A DNA stretch of 23,472 nt from a virus. The notes beneath the pieces are model-generated. The model did not search any database and had not been told where the DNA came from. It saw only the letters and a program-made list of their open reading frames with translations. Positions 16,239 to 22,124 of this stretch are shown in pieces. Position 1 is the first letter of the stretch. Each line of letters starts with the position of its first letter. Location: positions 1 through 23,472 of IMG/VR virus record IMGVR_UViG_3300025652_000569. One strand, given 5' to 3'. Made by a program: the position numbers and the translations under genes.

Positions 16239-16645
16239 AAAAGCTCCGAGAAATGATCAAGCGACATGAAGGCGTTGAAACTCACGCTTACAAGTGCAGC
16301 CAGAACAAGACTACCATTGGCGTTGGGCGCAACATCGATCCAAACGGTGGTATAGGGCTATCAGAGGCCGAAATCGACTACTTGCTGAATAATGATATAA
16401 ACCGTTGTATCGGCGAGCTGAGTGGCTTTGTGTGGTTTCCTGATTTAAGTGAAGCAAGACAGAACGCCATGATCGACATGGTGTTTAATCTCGGCATCAC
16501 TCGATTCAAAGGCTTCAAAAACGCCATCACGGCAATGTCGAAATCAGACTTCGAGACTGCCGCCGATGAGTTCTACGATTCACGCTGGGCGAAGCAGGTC
16601 GGAAACCGAGCTATCGAGATCTGCGAGATGATCCGAAAGGGTTAG
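16235..16645 (+). CDS. Endolysin, T4-type lysozyme (GH24)
   Basis: The start is ATG 16235, overlapping the previous stop (ATGA); an upstream in-frame ATG at 16205 is less likely. The 136-aa protein has K-R-H-E-G-V-E-T-H-A-Y-K-C near its start and then T-T-I-G-V-G-R-N. Glu12 is the catalytic acid and Thr27 matches T4 Thr26. The position of T4 Asp20 is Cys21, a natural change known in other phage lysozymes. It hydrolyses the MurNAc-GlcNAc bond in peptidoglycan. There is no signal peptide, so release should need a holin. Its stop codon overlaps the stop of the minus-strand gene. Confidence 0.92.
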   Translation: MKKLREMIKRHEGVETHAYKCSQNKTTIGVGRNIDPNGGIGLSEAEIDYLLNNDINRCIGELSGFVWFPDLSEARQNAMIDMVFNLGITRFKGFKNAITAMSKSDFETAADEFYDSRWAKQVGNRAIEICEMIRKG

Positions 16646-17352
16646 GTTGGATCTTTGCACAAAGTCGCCTCGACAAATATCGCAACTTCGTTGGTTCCTG
16701 CTGAAGACTTCGCCTCGAACTGAAAATCTGTTTTTTCTGCAATCTTGAACGGAACCTGTCTATCGTAGGAAACTTGCGACGTCGCAAACGTTGCCTCTGC
16801 GACTCGGAGCGTTCGACCGTTCGTGGTAATTACGTTTCTGATGGTGATAAATTTGTTCGCGTTCGTGGTCGCGGAGTTGGCGTCAATTCTGAAAATATAC
16901 ATCGAGTGGCCGGCGGGTACGGTGTAAATACAGGACTGCATTACGCCCAGTGTCGCTTCGATGAAGGCGTACTTCACGCCGCCGTTCGTTATTGTTATAT
17001 TTCCGACATTGCTACCGGCAAAAATCACGGCTGAGTTGATTCGGAAAAATGGCGTAGTAGTTGTAATTGCCGAGGTTCCGGTAAGCGTGACGATTTCAGA
17101 TATCGGCTCGTAATCGCTATCAAGACCGGAGATTAAAACAGGCATAACATCAGACGCGGATGTCGATACCACCGACATTATCACCGCAGCGGACGGGAAA
17201 GCGTACGTCGCACCATCGTTCCAGACGGTCTCGAAAGCAGTTTCTACAGCTCTATTAAAGCCGAAAATATTCAGGGCTGATTCGTGGGGGAAGATGCCAC
17301 GGGCCACGTCATAGAGGTGATTGTGGCTTTTGTACGGGTCAAGATATGGCAT
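16642..17352 (-). CDS. Putative virion-associated beta-rich protein, only minus-strand gene
   Basis: This 236-aa protein starts with ATG at 17352-17350, after GAGG on the minus strand. It opens MPYLDPYKSHNHLYDVARGI and P-H-E-S-A-L-N-I-F-G-F-N-R-A-V, and is otherwise threonine/serine-rich beta with F-R-I-N-S-A-V-I-F-A-G-S-N-V-G-N-I-T-I and Y-T-V-P-A-G-H-S-M-Y-I. I recall a family in marine phages with the same 'Y-L-D-P-Y-K ... D-V-A-x-G ... N-x-F-G-x-N-x-A-V' opening, thought to be structural. Its TAA overlaps the lysozyme TAG on the other strand. Starting from the divergent region at 17353-17421, it is probably transcribed separately. Confidence 0.7.
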   Translation of the reverse strand: MPYLDPYKSHNHLYDVARGIFPHESALNIFGFNRAVETAFETVWNDGATYAFPSAAVIMSVVSTSASDVMPVLISGLDSDYEPISEIVTLTGTSAITTTTPFFRINSAVIFAGSNVGNITITNGGVKYAFIEATLGVMQSCIYTVPAGHSMYIFRIDANSATTNANKFITIRNVITTNGRTLRVAEATFATSQVSYDRQVPFKIAEKTDFQFEAKSSAGTNEVAIFVEATLCKDPT

Positions 17353-17421
17353 TATTTGTCCTCGTTAGTTGATTCTTTCGCTTAAAGTGTTAACCTTATA
17401 TCTCGAAAAGGGAGAAACACA
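17353..17421. promoter_or_regulatory. Divergent control region between minus-strand gene and recombination module
   Basis: This 69-nt gap is flanked by two genes that point away from each other, so it should hold promoters for both or for at least the right-hand operon. It is A/T-rich; TTGATT at 17369-17374 and TTATAT at 17396-17401 are promoter-like but spaced too far apart to pair well. AAAGTGTTAAC at 17384-17394 differs by one base from AAAGTGTTTAC at 21427-21437 in the other likely promoter, so it may be a shared operator. Exact elements are not resolved. Confidence 0.4.
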
Positions 17422-17997
17422 ATGAAACAGTCAGAAATAATTAATGAACTATCCGCTGCGCTCGCAAAGGCTCAGTTGGAAATTAAGAACCCAGCGAAGA
17501 ACGCTACCAATCCTTTCTTAAAGAACCGCTACGCTGATCTCGGATCTTGCCTAAATTCTATTCGCGCAGTCGCTGCGGTAAATGGCTTGGCTTTCGTTCA
17601 GTCTGTCGAAATGTTCGCTGATAGCATATCAATTTCGTCACAAATTAGCCATTCGTCGGGACAATGGATCAGACAAACGGCGGTCGCTGTAATACAAGCC
17701 GGCGGAAAGAACTTGATGCAAGATGTCGGCTCGATGTCAACTTACCTCAAGAGATACCAAGCGCAGAGCATGTGGGCCATCTCAGGAGATGACGACACCG
17801 ACGCGCAGGAAATAACCACCGGGGGTATTGATGAGCGCAAGGCCGCGCACATCGACGCCTTGATAGTATCGACCAACTCGAACAAAACCGCATTCCTTCA
17901 GTTGTACAAAGTTAAGGATATAAAAGAGCTTTCGGAAGATTCTTATTCCAAAGCTCTTAAGCAGCTTCAGCAGAAGAAAGCGAAGCAGGTCAAGTGA
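17422..17997 (+). CDS. erf: ERF-family single-strand annealing protein
   Basis: This 191-aa protein starts at ATG 17422 after AAAGGGAG. Residues 1-130 hold the ERF pattern: L-A-K-A-Q-L-E-I-K-N-P-A-K-N-A-T-N-P-F, then K-N-R-Y-A-D-L at about 34-40, G-L-A-F-V-Q-S near 55, and later D-V-G-S-M-S-T-Y-L-K-R-Y-Q. By family knowledge such proteins bind single-stranded DNA and anneal complementary strands in phage recombination, working with an exonuclease. The next gene is such an exonuclease, overlapping by GTGA. Confidence 0.92.
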   Translation: MKQSEIINELSAALAKAQLEIKNPAKNATNPFLKNRYADLGSCLNSIRAVAAVNGLAFVQSVEMFADSISISSQISHSSGQWIRQTAVAVIQAGGKNLMQDVGSMSTYLKRYQAQSMWAISGDDDTDAQEITTGGIDERKAAHIDALIVSTNSNKTAFLQLYKVKDIKELSEDSYSKALKQLQQKKAKQVK

Positions 17998-18623
17998 AGA
18001 TACACAACGTCGAACAAGGCTCAGAGGCGTGGTTTAAACTCAGGCTGGGCATTCCATCGGCTTCGCGTTTTAAAGACCTCCTGACGCCTACTGGGAAGCC
18101 TTCGGCGAGTTCCGACAAGTATCTGAATGAGTTGCTGGCAGAACGGTTAAGCGGCAAGCGATTCGAGACATTCAAAAGCCATTGGATGCAGCGTGGAAAT
18201 GATTTGGAACCAGAAGCGGCTGGCGTTTTTTGGCTTCAAGAAGATTTACATTGTCGAGAAATCGGCTTTGTAACCAATGACAGCATGACTGTTGGGTGTT
18301 CTCCCGATCGGATTGTTGGCGATGGTATGGCAACCGGGTTGGAGATCAAATGTCCCTCACCGGGTGTTCATACTGCTTACCTTCGAGAGTATGCTAAAAG
18401 CGGTGCAATGCCGTCAGAATATTATGCACAGGTTCAAGGGACTATGTGGCTGATGGATTTTTCTGATTACTATTTCATGAGCTATCATCCCGACCTTCCG
18501 AACCTGATCATGAAGGTTGAACGAGACGAAAAGTATATTGCTGGACTTTCAGCGGCAATTGAAAAACTTCTGGAAGAATTGAACACTAACTTTGAATTGA
18601 TAGGGGAAAAATATGCAATATGA
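17994..18623 (+). CDS. YqaJ-family recombination exonuclease
   Basis: This 209-aa protein starts at GTG 17994, overlapping the ERF stop. It has W-F-K-L-R-L-G-I-P-S-A-S-R-F near residue 13, then R-G-N-D-L-E-P-E-A at 68-75, C-S-P-D-R-I with Asp105, and L-E-I-K-C-P with Glu117 and Lys119. These are the PD-(D/E)XK residues of lambda-exonuclease/YqaJ nucleases. A Y-Y-A-Q-V-Q-G-T-M motif follows. It should resect double-stranded ends 5' to 3', leaving single strands for the ERF protein. Confidence 0.93.
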   Translation: MKIHNVEQGSEAWFKLRLGIPSASRFKDLLTPTGKPSASSDKYLNELLAERLSGKRFETFKSHWMQRGNDLEPEAAGVFWLQEDLHCREIGFVTNDSMTVGCSPDRIVGDGMATGLEIKCPSPGVHTAYLREYAKSGAMPSEYYAQVQGTMWLMDFSDYYFMSYHPDLPNLIMKVERDEKYIAGLSAAIEKLLEELNTNFELIGEKYAI

Positions 18624-18852
18624 CAATCGCGGGCAAGTAAGTCTTTGGAAGAACGACGGCGGCGAACGTGCGCCGGTTCTATCTGGTAAGATCGTGGCTC
18701 ACCGAGATATCAAAGAAGGCGAGACAATCGACATTTCCTTGTGGAAGCAAGAATCGAGCGGTAATCAGCCAGTTTTAAAAGGCAAAGTTTCTGACGTTTT
18801 TAGCGGGAAAAGTGCCGAAGCAAAGGACTTAAGCGATGACCTGCCGTTTTAA
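18613..18852 (+). CDS. Small SSB-tail-bearing protein of the recombination module
   Basis: This 79-aa protein, ATG 18613 after GGGG, overlaps the exonuclease by 11 nt. It has two similar halves: S-L-W-K-N-D-G-G-E-R-A-P-V-L-S-G-K and later S-L-W-K-Q-E-S-S-G-N-Q-P-V-L-K-G-K. It ends D-L-S-D-D-L-P-F. An acidic D-D-L/I-P-F tip is the partner-binding tail of bacterial SSB proteins. With ERF and exonuclease beside it, a single-strand DNA or partner-recruiting role is likely, but no OB-fold is evident in so short a protein. Confidence 0.7.
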   Translation: MQYDNRGQVSLWKNDGGERAPVLSGKIVAHRDIKEGETIDISLWKQESSGNQPVLKGKVSDVFSGKSAEAKDLSDDLPF

Positions 18853-19087
18853 TTTCGGAAAATCGCTGAGATTGGCTCAGATAAAAGCGGGGGTGAGTTC
18901 TACGGAACTCGCTTCTCGCCTTGATATTACCAAACAGCAGGTATCCCAGTGGCGTTATAGACAGGACGCAAAACTGTCTCTTGTTGAAAAGGTATCTGAA
19001 CAATTAAACATTTCGCCGATTCACTTTTTGGAGCTATCTGATGGTGGAAGGATTGCATGGCGCGAGTTTTGCTCGAAATCAAGATGA
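18836..19087 (+). CDS. Cro/XRE-type HTH regulator
   Basis: This 83-aa protein starts at ATG 18836 (17-nt overlap). Residues about 8-55 carry an HTH: F-G-K-S-L-R-L-A-Q-I-K-A-G-V-S-S-T-E-L-A, followed by L-D-I-T-K-Q-Q-V-S-Q-W-R as the recognition helix. The size and single HTH are those of Cro-like repressors. Such a protein would probably act on the operator in the divergent region at 17353-17421 and possibly near 21427, which share AAAGTGTT(A/T)AC; binding is inferred. Confidence 0.8.
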   Translation: MTCRFNFGKSLRLAQIKAGVSSTELASRLDITKQQVSQWRYRQDAKLSLVEKVSEQLNISPIHFLELSDGGRIAWREFCSKSR

Positions 19088-19118
19088 TTTTCGAAGACTT
19101 GATTGATGATCTGAAGAA

Positions 19119-19556
19119 ATGAACGGCGAATTCTGGCTGGTACGCCAACGGGCTGAAATCGATGCGGTCTTGAAGTATTTCCGTAAACATCTTGAGGACT
19201 GGGATTACGAAAAGCCAATCGCTTGGAAGCTGGCACCGTTCGCAGATCGAAGGTCGGTCAGTCAAAACTCACTATTTCACCTATGGTGCGCCGAGATGTC
19301 ACTACACTTCTCGAAGAAAGTCCCGGTTAGCGCCGAAGACATGAAAGCAATTTTGAAAAATAACTTTCTTGGCGTTGAAGATGTTGTCATTGGAAGCACG
19401 GTGATCCCGGCGCAACTGAGATCAACAACGAAACTTTTAAAGGGTGAAATGCACGATTTCATGGAGCAAGTTTTTCACTGGGGGCTGGATCACGGTGTTA
19501 CACTAACGAATCCAAAAGAATCGGAGTTCTATCGTGCCAGAAACCCCACGGGCTAA
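19119..19556 (+). CDS. ninB: NinB-like recombination protein (lambda Orf family)
   Basis: This 145-aa protein starts at ATG 19119. Key phrases are F-W-L-V-R-Q-R-A-E at the start, R-S-V-S-Q-N-S-L-F-H-L-W-C-A-E-M near residue 45, and M-K-A-I-L-K-N-N-F-L later. The 'R-S-x-x-Q-N-x-x-x-H-x-W' block is characteristic of NinB/Orf, a mediator that helps load recombinases onto SSB-coated DNA. It precedes a NinG-like gene, as in lambda. Symbol is by family resemblance. Confidence 0.78.
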   Translation: MNGEFWLVRQRAEIDAVLKYFRKHLEDWDYEKPIAWKLAPFADRRSVSQNSLFHLWCAEMSLHFSKKVPVSAEDMKAILKNNFLGVEDVVIGSTVIPAQLRSTTKLLKGEMHDFMEQVFHWGLDHGVTLTNPKESEFYRARNPTG

Positions 19557-19944
19557 ATCACTAAGGCTCTTCCAGCTTCTGAGAAGGCTTGAGGAAGCCG
19601 ACGACGATGGATTCTGCGAGTGTGTAACCTGCGGGGAATACAGGCATTACACGACCGTTCATGGCGGTCATTTCCTGCCGAAAGGCAAATCATCCTTCTG
19701 GGCGCACTCTCCCGACAACGTTTTTCCTCAATGCCCCGCGTGTAATCTATACGGGATGAAGCACGGATCAGCAGCGCAGGTCTATACCATTTTCATGATT
19801 AGAAAATTCGGTGAAGAAAAGGTCGGTCACATGCTGGCGACTCAAGGCAACATCATCAAGATATACGCCAAGGATTACCGTGAGATGATCGCGGATTACA
19901 ACGCAAGAATCAAAGTCGAGAAAAAGCGCATTGGTGTGCTTTGA
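19534..19944 (+). CDS. ninG: NinG/Rap-like recombination protein
   Basis: This 136-aa protein starts at GTG 19534, preceded by GGAG with 7-nt spacing. Cys28, Cys30 and Cys33 (F-C-E-C-V-T-C-G), then H-G-G-H-F (His43, His46), and Cys67/Cys70 in F-P-Q-C-P-A-C-N-L-Y form the metal-binding pattern of NinG. A-K-S and R-K-F-G near the middle also fit. Lambda Rap cuts recombination intermediates with structure specificity. NinB ahead strengthens the call. The end overlaps the HNH gene by 14 nt. Confidence 0.85.
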   Translation: MPETPRAKSLRLFQLLRRLEEADDDGFCECVTCGEYRHYTTVHGGHFLPKGKSSFWAHSPDNVFPQCPACNLYGMKHGSAAQVYTIFMIRKFGEEKVGHMLATQGNIIKIYAKDYREMIADYNARIKVEKKRIGVL

Positions 19945-20338
19945 GTGCGAGTCGAAGGCGCATCACGCTCACCACGTCGTTCCGCGAGTTCTTGGCGGCA
20001 CTAAAACAATATCGCTTTGCTCCGTATGTCATGCCAAGATTCACGGTGATCACCTTCTGAGAACCTCTGAGCTGACAAAGGCGGGCATGAAGAAAGCGCG
20101 AGACGCCGGGTTTTATGTTTCCGGTAGAGCGCCATTTGGTTCTGAGGTAATCGACGGCAGGCTACAGAAAAACAAGCGTGAACAAAAGATCATTAAAGAA
20201 ATGGTTAAAATGAAAGACGCAGGGATTTATTTTGCAACCATCTCCAAAGTGATAGAAGTGAAACACGGGATTAAATTATCAATTTCATCCATCAGACGGA
20301 CAATCATAAGGGCGAGAAATGAAAATATCACTGAATGA
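19931..20338 (+). CDS. HNH endonuclease with recombinase-like helical C-terminus
   Basis: The frame starts at TTG 19931 or GTG 19934; the latter gives V-C-F-E-C. Cys3 and Cys6, H-H-A-H-H-V-V-P-R-V-L-G-G-T and S-L-C-S-V-C-H-A-K-I-H-G form an HNH fold with structural zinc. Residues about 45-135 read K-A-G-M-K-K-A-R-D-A-G-F-Y-V-S-G-R-A-P-F-G and later K-R-E-Q-K-I-I-K-E-M-V-K-M-K-D-A-G-I-Y, like the 'recombinase' domain that follows the catalytic part of large serine integrases. The pairing of HNH with such a tail is uncommon. Its target is unknown. Confidence 0.75.
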   Translation: MVCFECESKAHHAHHVVPRVLGGTKTISLCSVCHAKIHGDHLLRTSELTKAGMKKARDAGFYVSGRAPFGSEVIDGRLQKNKREQKIIKEMVKMKDAGIYFATISKVIEVKHGIKLSISSIRRTIIRARNENITE

Positions 20339-20564
20339 CGCAACACCAAGCGAGTGGGACGCCGTGAACCGGCCAGCACATTACAACGCTTCAGGTGTCG
20401 AGTGTATCGATTACATCCAGCAGCAGCTTGGAGATGATTACAAAGGGTATCTCCTTGGGAACTGTATCAAGTACATCCACAGGCACAAATACAAACATTC
20501 TCCAAAGCAAGATTTGTTAAAAGCTAAATGGTATCTGGAACGCTTGATAGCCGCGACGGACTAG
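20319..20564 (+). CDS. DUF3310 protein (T7 gp1.7-like nucleotide kinase family)
   Basis: This 81-aa protein, ATG 20319, overlaps the HNH gene by 20 nt. It has V-N-R-P-A-H-Y-N-A-S-G-V-E-C-I-D-Y-I, then G-N-C-I-K-Y-I-H-R-H-K-Y-K and D-L-L-K-A-K-W-Y-L-E-R-L-I. All three blocks are hallmark phrases of DUF3310. The T7 member gp1.7 is reported as a dGMP/dTMP-type kinase; whether this small one is active is not known. It ends the gene-dense early module before the non-coding stretch. Confidence 0.9.
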   Translation: MKISLNDATPSEWDAVNRPAHYNASGVECIDYIQQQLGDDYKGYLLGNCIKYIHRHKYKHSPKQDLLKAKWYLERLIAATD

Positions 20565-20574
20565 AGTAAAGTAA

Positions 20575-20945
20575 GGATATCGGCGGGGATGCGAACCCCT
20601 GAAGGCCGGTAGAAAGGGGAGATGGGGAAATACCGGGCCAAACCGACCCGTTAATTGTCTCACCTCCCAACTTCAAATGCAACTAACGTGAATGGTTGTC
20701 GCAAAGGACAGTTGGGTTCTCGCCGTGCCCACATTTCCCCAAAGCAGCGCGTCCGAGTCCAGCTTCTCGGGTAAGATCACGACCCATACGCAAAGGCCCA
20801 AGTGGGTTGTCTGAGTAGCGTTCAGGCAGGAAAGCGAAAGCACATGAGTACCACATCTTCGGGTGTAGCCACGCAAGACCTAACCAGATTTACGATCTGC
20901 ATGGTTGTGGCTTGCAAAGGGAAAAAGCTGGACTGCGCCCGAAAT
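20575..20945 (+). ncRNA. Candidate structured non-coding RNA (no convincing gene in 20565-20961)
   Basis: Between two firm genes lie 397 nt with many complementary segments. Helices seen by eye: 20585-20588 with 20596-20599; 20604-20611 with 20631-20639 (8 pairs, one bulge); 20666-20672 with 20710-20716; 20756-20765 with 20925-20934 (10 perfect pairs over a long range); 20779-20786 with 20803-20810; 20853-20857 with 20862-20866 capped by TTCG; 20867-20872 with 20907-20912, enclosing 20882-20889 with 20895-20906. The loop segment 20623-20631 also pairs perfectly over 9 bases with 20733-20741, giving a pseudoknot-like link. Strand is inferred from the neighbours. It matches no RNA family I recognise; it could be a free RNA or the leader of the next gene, whose ribosome site is at 20951. 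Confidence 0.5.
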
Positions 20946-20961
20946 AAATCAAGGAGCCAAA

Positions 20962-21414
20962 ATGGCAAGGCAACGTTTTGAAACGACAGAGATGCTAGAG
21001 CTAGAACACGCCGCACGACAGACCATCATTGAGAAGACAGGGAGACGAATAGACAAGCTATCTGACATGCTCTGGGGTGTCGATTGGGTAATCTACACAG
21101 ATGACAAGGTGAGCCACTTCGCCGAGTTTAAACGCCGTTACAACGACAAAGACGCCTATCCCGACATCAGACTCTGCGCGATGAAATATTCAAAGCTGCG
21201 GAAGTACGCCGAAGACTTCCAATTAAGATGCAGCTATTTTATCGTGGAATTCGACGATGCTTATGTTGCGATAGAAATCGGCCCACAAGACAACATTCCA
21301 AAAAACCTCGTTCCATTTGGACGATCCTCGAACCACCGCGATGAATTTGAAGTACAACCTTGCATCGTGATCCCGCGAAACCACTTCCGATTGATAAAAA
21401 TCAAAGATATCTGA
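20962..21414 (+). CDS. PD-(D/E)XK-like nuclease, unknown role
   Basis: This 150-aa protein starts at ATG 20962, with AAGGAG at 20951-20956; a longer GTG version at 20905 would run into the structured region. It contains G-V-D-W-V-I-Y and then S-H-F-A-E-F-K-R-R-Y-N-D: Asp41, Glu55 and Lys57 fit the D-(x)n-E-x-K core of PD-(D/E)XK nucleases. A helical E/R-rich N-terminus precedes it. Similar small proteins in phages could be Holliday-junction or nicking enzymes. The direct follow-on from the structured region makes a regulatory link conceivable. Confidence 0.6.
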   Translation: MARQRFETTEMLELEHAARQTIIEKTGRRIDKLSDMLWGVDWVIYTDDKVSHFAEFKRRYNDKDAYPDIRLCAMKYSKLRKYAEDFQLRCSYFIVEFDDAYVAIEIGPQDNIPKNLVPFGRSSNHRDEFEVQPCIVIPRNHFRLIKIKDI

Positions 21415-21432
21415 ATATAGTTAACAAAAGTG

Positions 21433-21460
21433 TTTACTATCCCAATTATATCCGTATACT
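21433..21460 (+). promoter_or_regulatory. Likely sigma70-type promoter for the small-gene run
   Basis: TTTACT at 21433-21438 and TATACT at 21455-21460 are separated by 16 nt; they match the consensus at four and five positions. The 78-nt gap after the nuclease gene has no other role. AAAGTGTTTAC at 21427-21437 overlaps the -35 box and resembles a segment in the divergent region at 17384, so a shared repressor could act here. A leader with CAACAACGGAAAGGGG follows. Confidence 0.5.
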
Positions 21461-21492
21461 GATACTCAACAACAACGGAAAGGGGTTACATT

Positions 21493-21681
21493 ATGAACAT
21501 GAACATTCAGTACAGTCTAAATGCTATTGCCATTATAGATATTCAAATTCAGCAAGAGCTTGTTGGCAAAGCTAGTTACAAAAGAATGGCCGCTAAAGTT
21601 AGAAAAGAGGCTGGCAATTATCAAGCCGAGGCCGAGGCCGCTATATTTAGAGCGTCAACTTTATACAGTATTTCGGTATAA
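21493..21681 (+). CDS. Small protein 1 of tiny-gene array
   Basis: This 62-aa protein starts at ATG 21493 after GGAAAGGGG. It reads MNMNIQYSLNAIAIIDIQIQ, then a basic stretch with K-A-S-Y-K-R-M-A-A-K-V-R-K-E-A and an alanine/glutamate helix ending in Y-S-I-S-V. It is the first gene after the probable promoter and is followed within 8 nt by a UUCG hairpin. A frame-shifted longer reading is a shadow. No family is recognised; a host-interaction role, frequent for such early small genes, is a guess. Confidence 0.7.
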   Translation: MNMNIQYSLNAIAIIDIQIQQELVGKASYKRMAAKVRKEAGNYQAEAEAAIFRASTLYSISV

Positions 21682-21688
21682 CATCACA

Positions 21689-21702
21689 GGGGCTTCGGCC
21701 CC
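21689..21702 (+). other. Intergenic GGGGC-UUCG-GCCCC hairpin (copy 1)
   Basis: A five-pair G/C stem closes the loop TTCG. It lies between the stop at 21681 and the next ribosome site, GGAAGGGGA at 21712-21720. No T-run follows, so it is more like an mRNA-processing or stabilising element than a terminator. The identical 14-mer recurs at 22434-22447. Confidence 0.8.
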
Positions 21703-21725
21703 AATAACAACGGAAGGGGAACAAA

Positions 21726-21923
21726 ATGGCTACTTTGACATACTGGAAAGCGGAAATGAATGGCGGCTACATGGCCGACGCGTTGAGAGCTAAAACAAAA
21801 AAAGAGTTGATTCGTCAAATTGAAGAGTGCAGTGATTCGTCTTTTGAAGCTCCAGAAAAAATGGTTATCGTCTACAAAGACGCTTTTGATTTGATGGAAT
21901 GTGTCGTTTTTAATGACGCCTAA
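21726..21923 (+). CDS. Small protein 2 of tiny-gene array
   Basis: This 65-aa protein starts at ATG 21726 after GGAAGGGGAAC. It has T-L-T-Y-W-K-A-E-M-N-G-G-Y-M-A-D-A-L-R-A-K-T-K-K-E-L and later E-A-P-E-K-M-V-I-V-Y-K-D-A-F-D-L. The short 'Y-W-K-A-E ... Y' start and V-x-V-Y-K-D strand suggest a compact alpha/beta fold. A UACG hairpin follows seven bases after the stop. No family recognised. Confidence 0.72.
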   Translation: MATLTYWKAEMNGGYMADALRAKTKKELIRQIEECSDSSFEAPEKMVIVYKDAFDLMECVVFNDA

Positions 21924-21929
21924 CCAGCC

Positions 21930-21943
21930 GGGGCTACGGCCCC
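21930..21943 (+). other. Intergenic GGGGC-UACG-GCCCC hairpin (copy 2)
   Basis: The same five-pair stem as copies 1 and 3, but with the loop TACG. Since UACG and UUCG both belong to the stable UNCG tetraloop class, the change keeps the fold, which suggests the structure rather than the exact bases is kept. It precedes GAGGAA at 21955-21960, the ribosome site of the next gene. Confidence 0.8.
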
Positions 21944-21966
21944 ACTAACGAAACGAGGAACGACTT

Positions 21967-22107
21967 ATGCTTAACTACCAAGCAACTTTCGCCACCACCG
22001 GCCAAGTTACCTTCCAAGCCAATGGCAACATGGCGGCACACGCCATCGCCAGCAAGATTCAGAAGCAGCATGGCAAGCGCCAAAGCCCAGTGGTCAGAAT
22101 CAAATAA
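21967..22107 (+). CDS. Small protein 3 of tiny-gene array
   Basis: A 46-aa frame opens at ATG 21967, with GAGGAA 6 nt ahead, and ends at TAA 22105-22107. It reads MLNYQATFATTGQVTFQANG, then A-H-A-I-A-S-K-I-Q-K-Q-H-G-K-R-Q-S-P-V-V-R-I-K. It fits the pattern of a two-strand N-terminus and one basic helix. The next gene starts 17 nt later without a hairpin between. Function unknown. Confidence 0.68.
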   Translation: MLNYQATFATTGQVTFQANGNMAAHAIASKIQKQHGKRQSPVVRIK

Positions 22108-22124
22108 GGTAACGGGAGAGAGAT

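Noticed and set aside
19057-19122. A 21-aa frame (M-A-R-V-L-L-E-I-K) ending in an ATGA overlap with the NinB-like gene.
   Set aside because: Very short, half inside the Cro-like gene, and no good ribosome site; it may only aid coupling.
20584-20599. On the minus strand, GGGGTTCGCATCCCC resembles a tRNA T-arm.
   Set aside because: The conserved A at loop position 58 is missing, and no matching acceptor stem, anticodon arm or D-arm is found at the right distances.
20565-20961. Possibility that the gene-free stretch is a replication origin or cos site.
   Set aside because: No iterons or A/T-rich unwinding element are seen, and cos sites usually lie near terminase genes, which are outside this part.
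20844-20981. A 45-codon frame starting ATG 20844 (M-S-T-T-S-S-G-V-A-T-Q) and a 41-codon frame from ATG 20692 within the candidate RNA.
   Set aside because: Ribosome sites are weak or badly spaced, the second runs into the ribosome site of neither gene, and the segments overlap helices; composition is unlike the neighbours. Not excluded.
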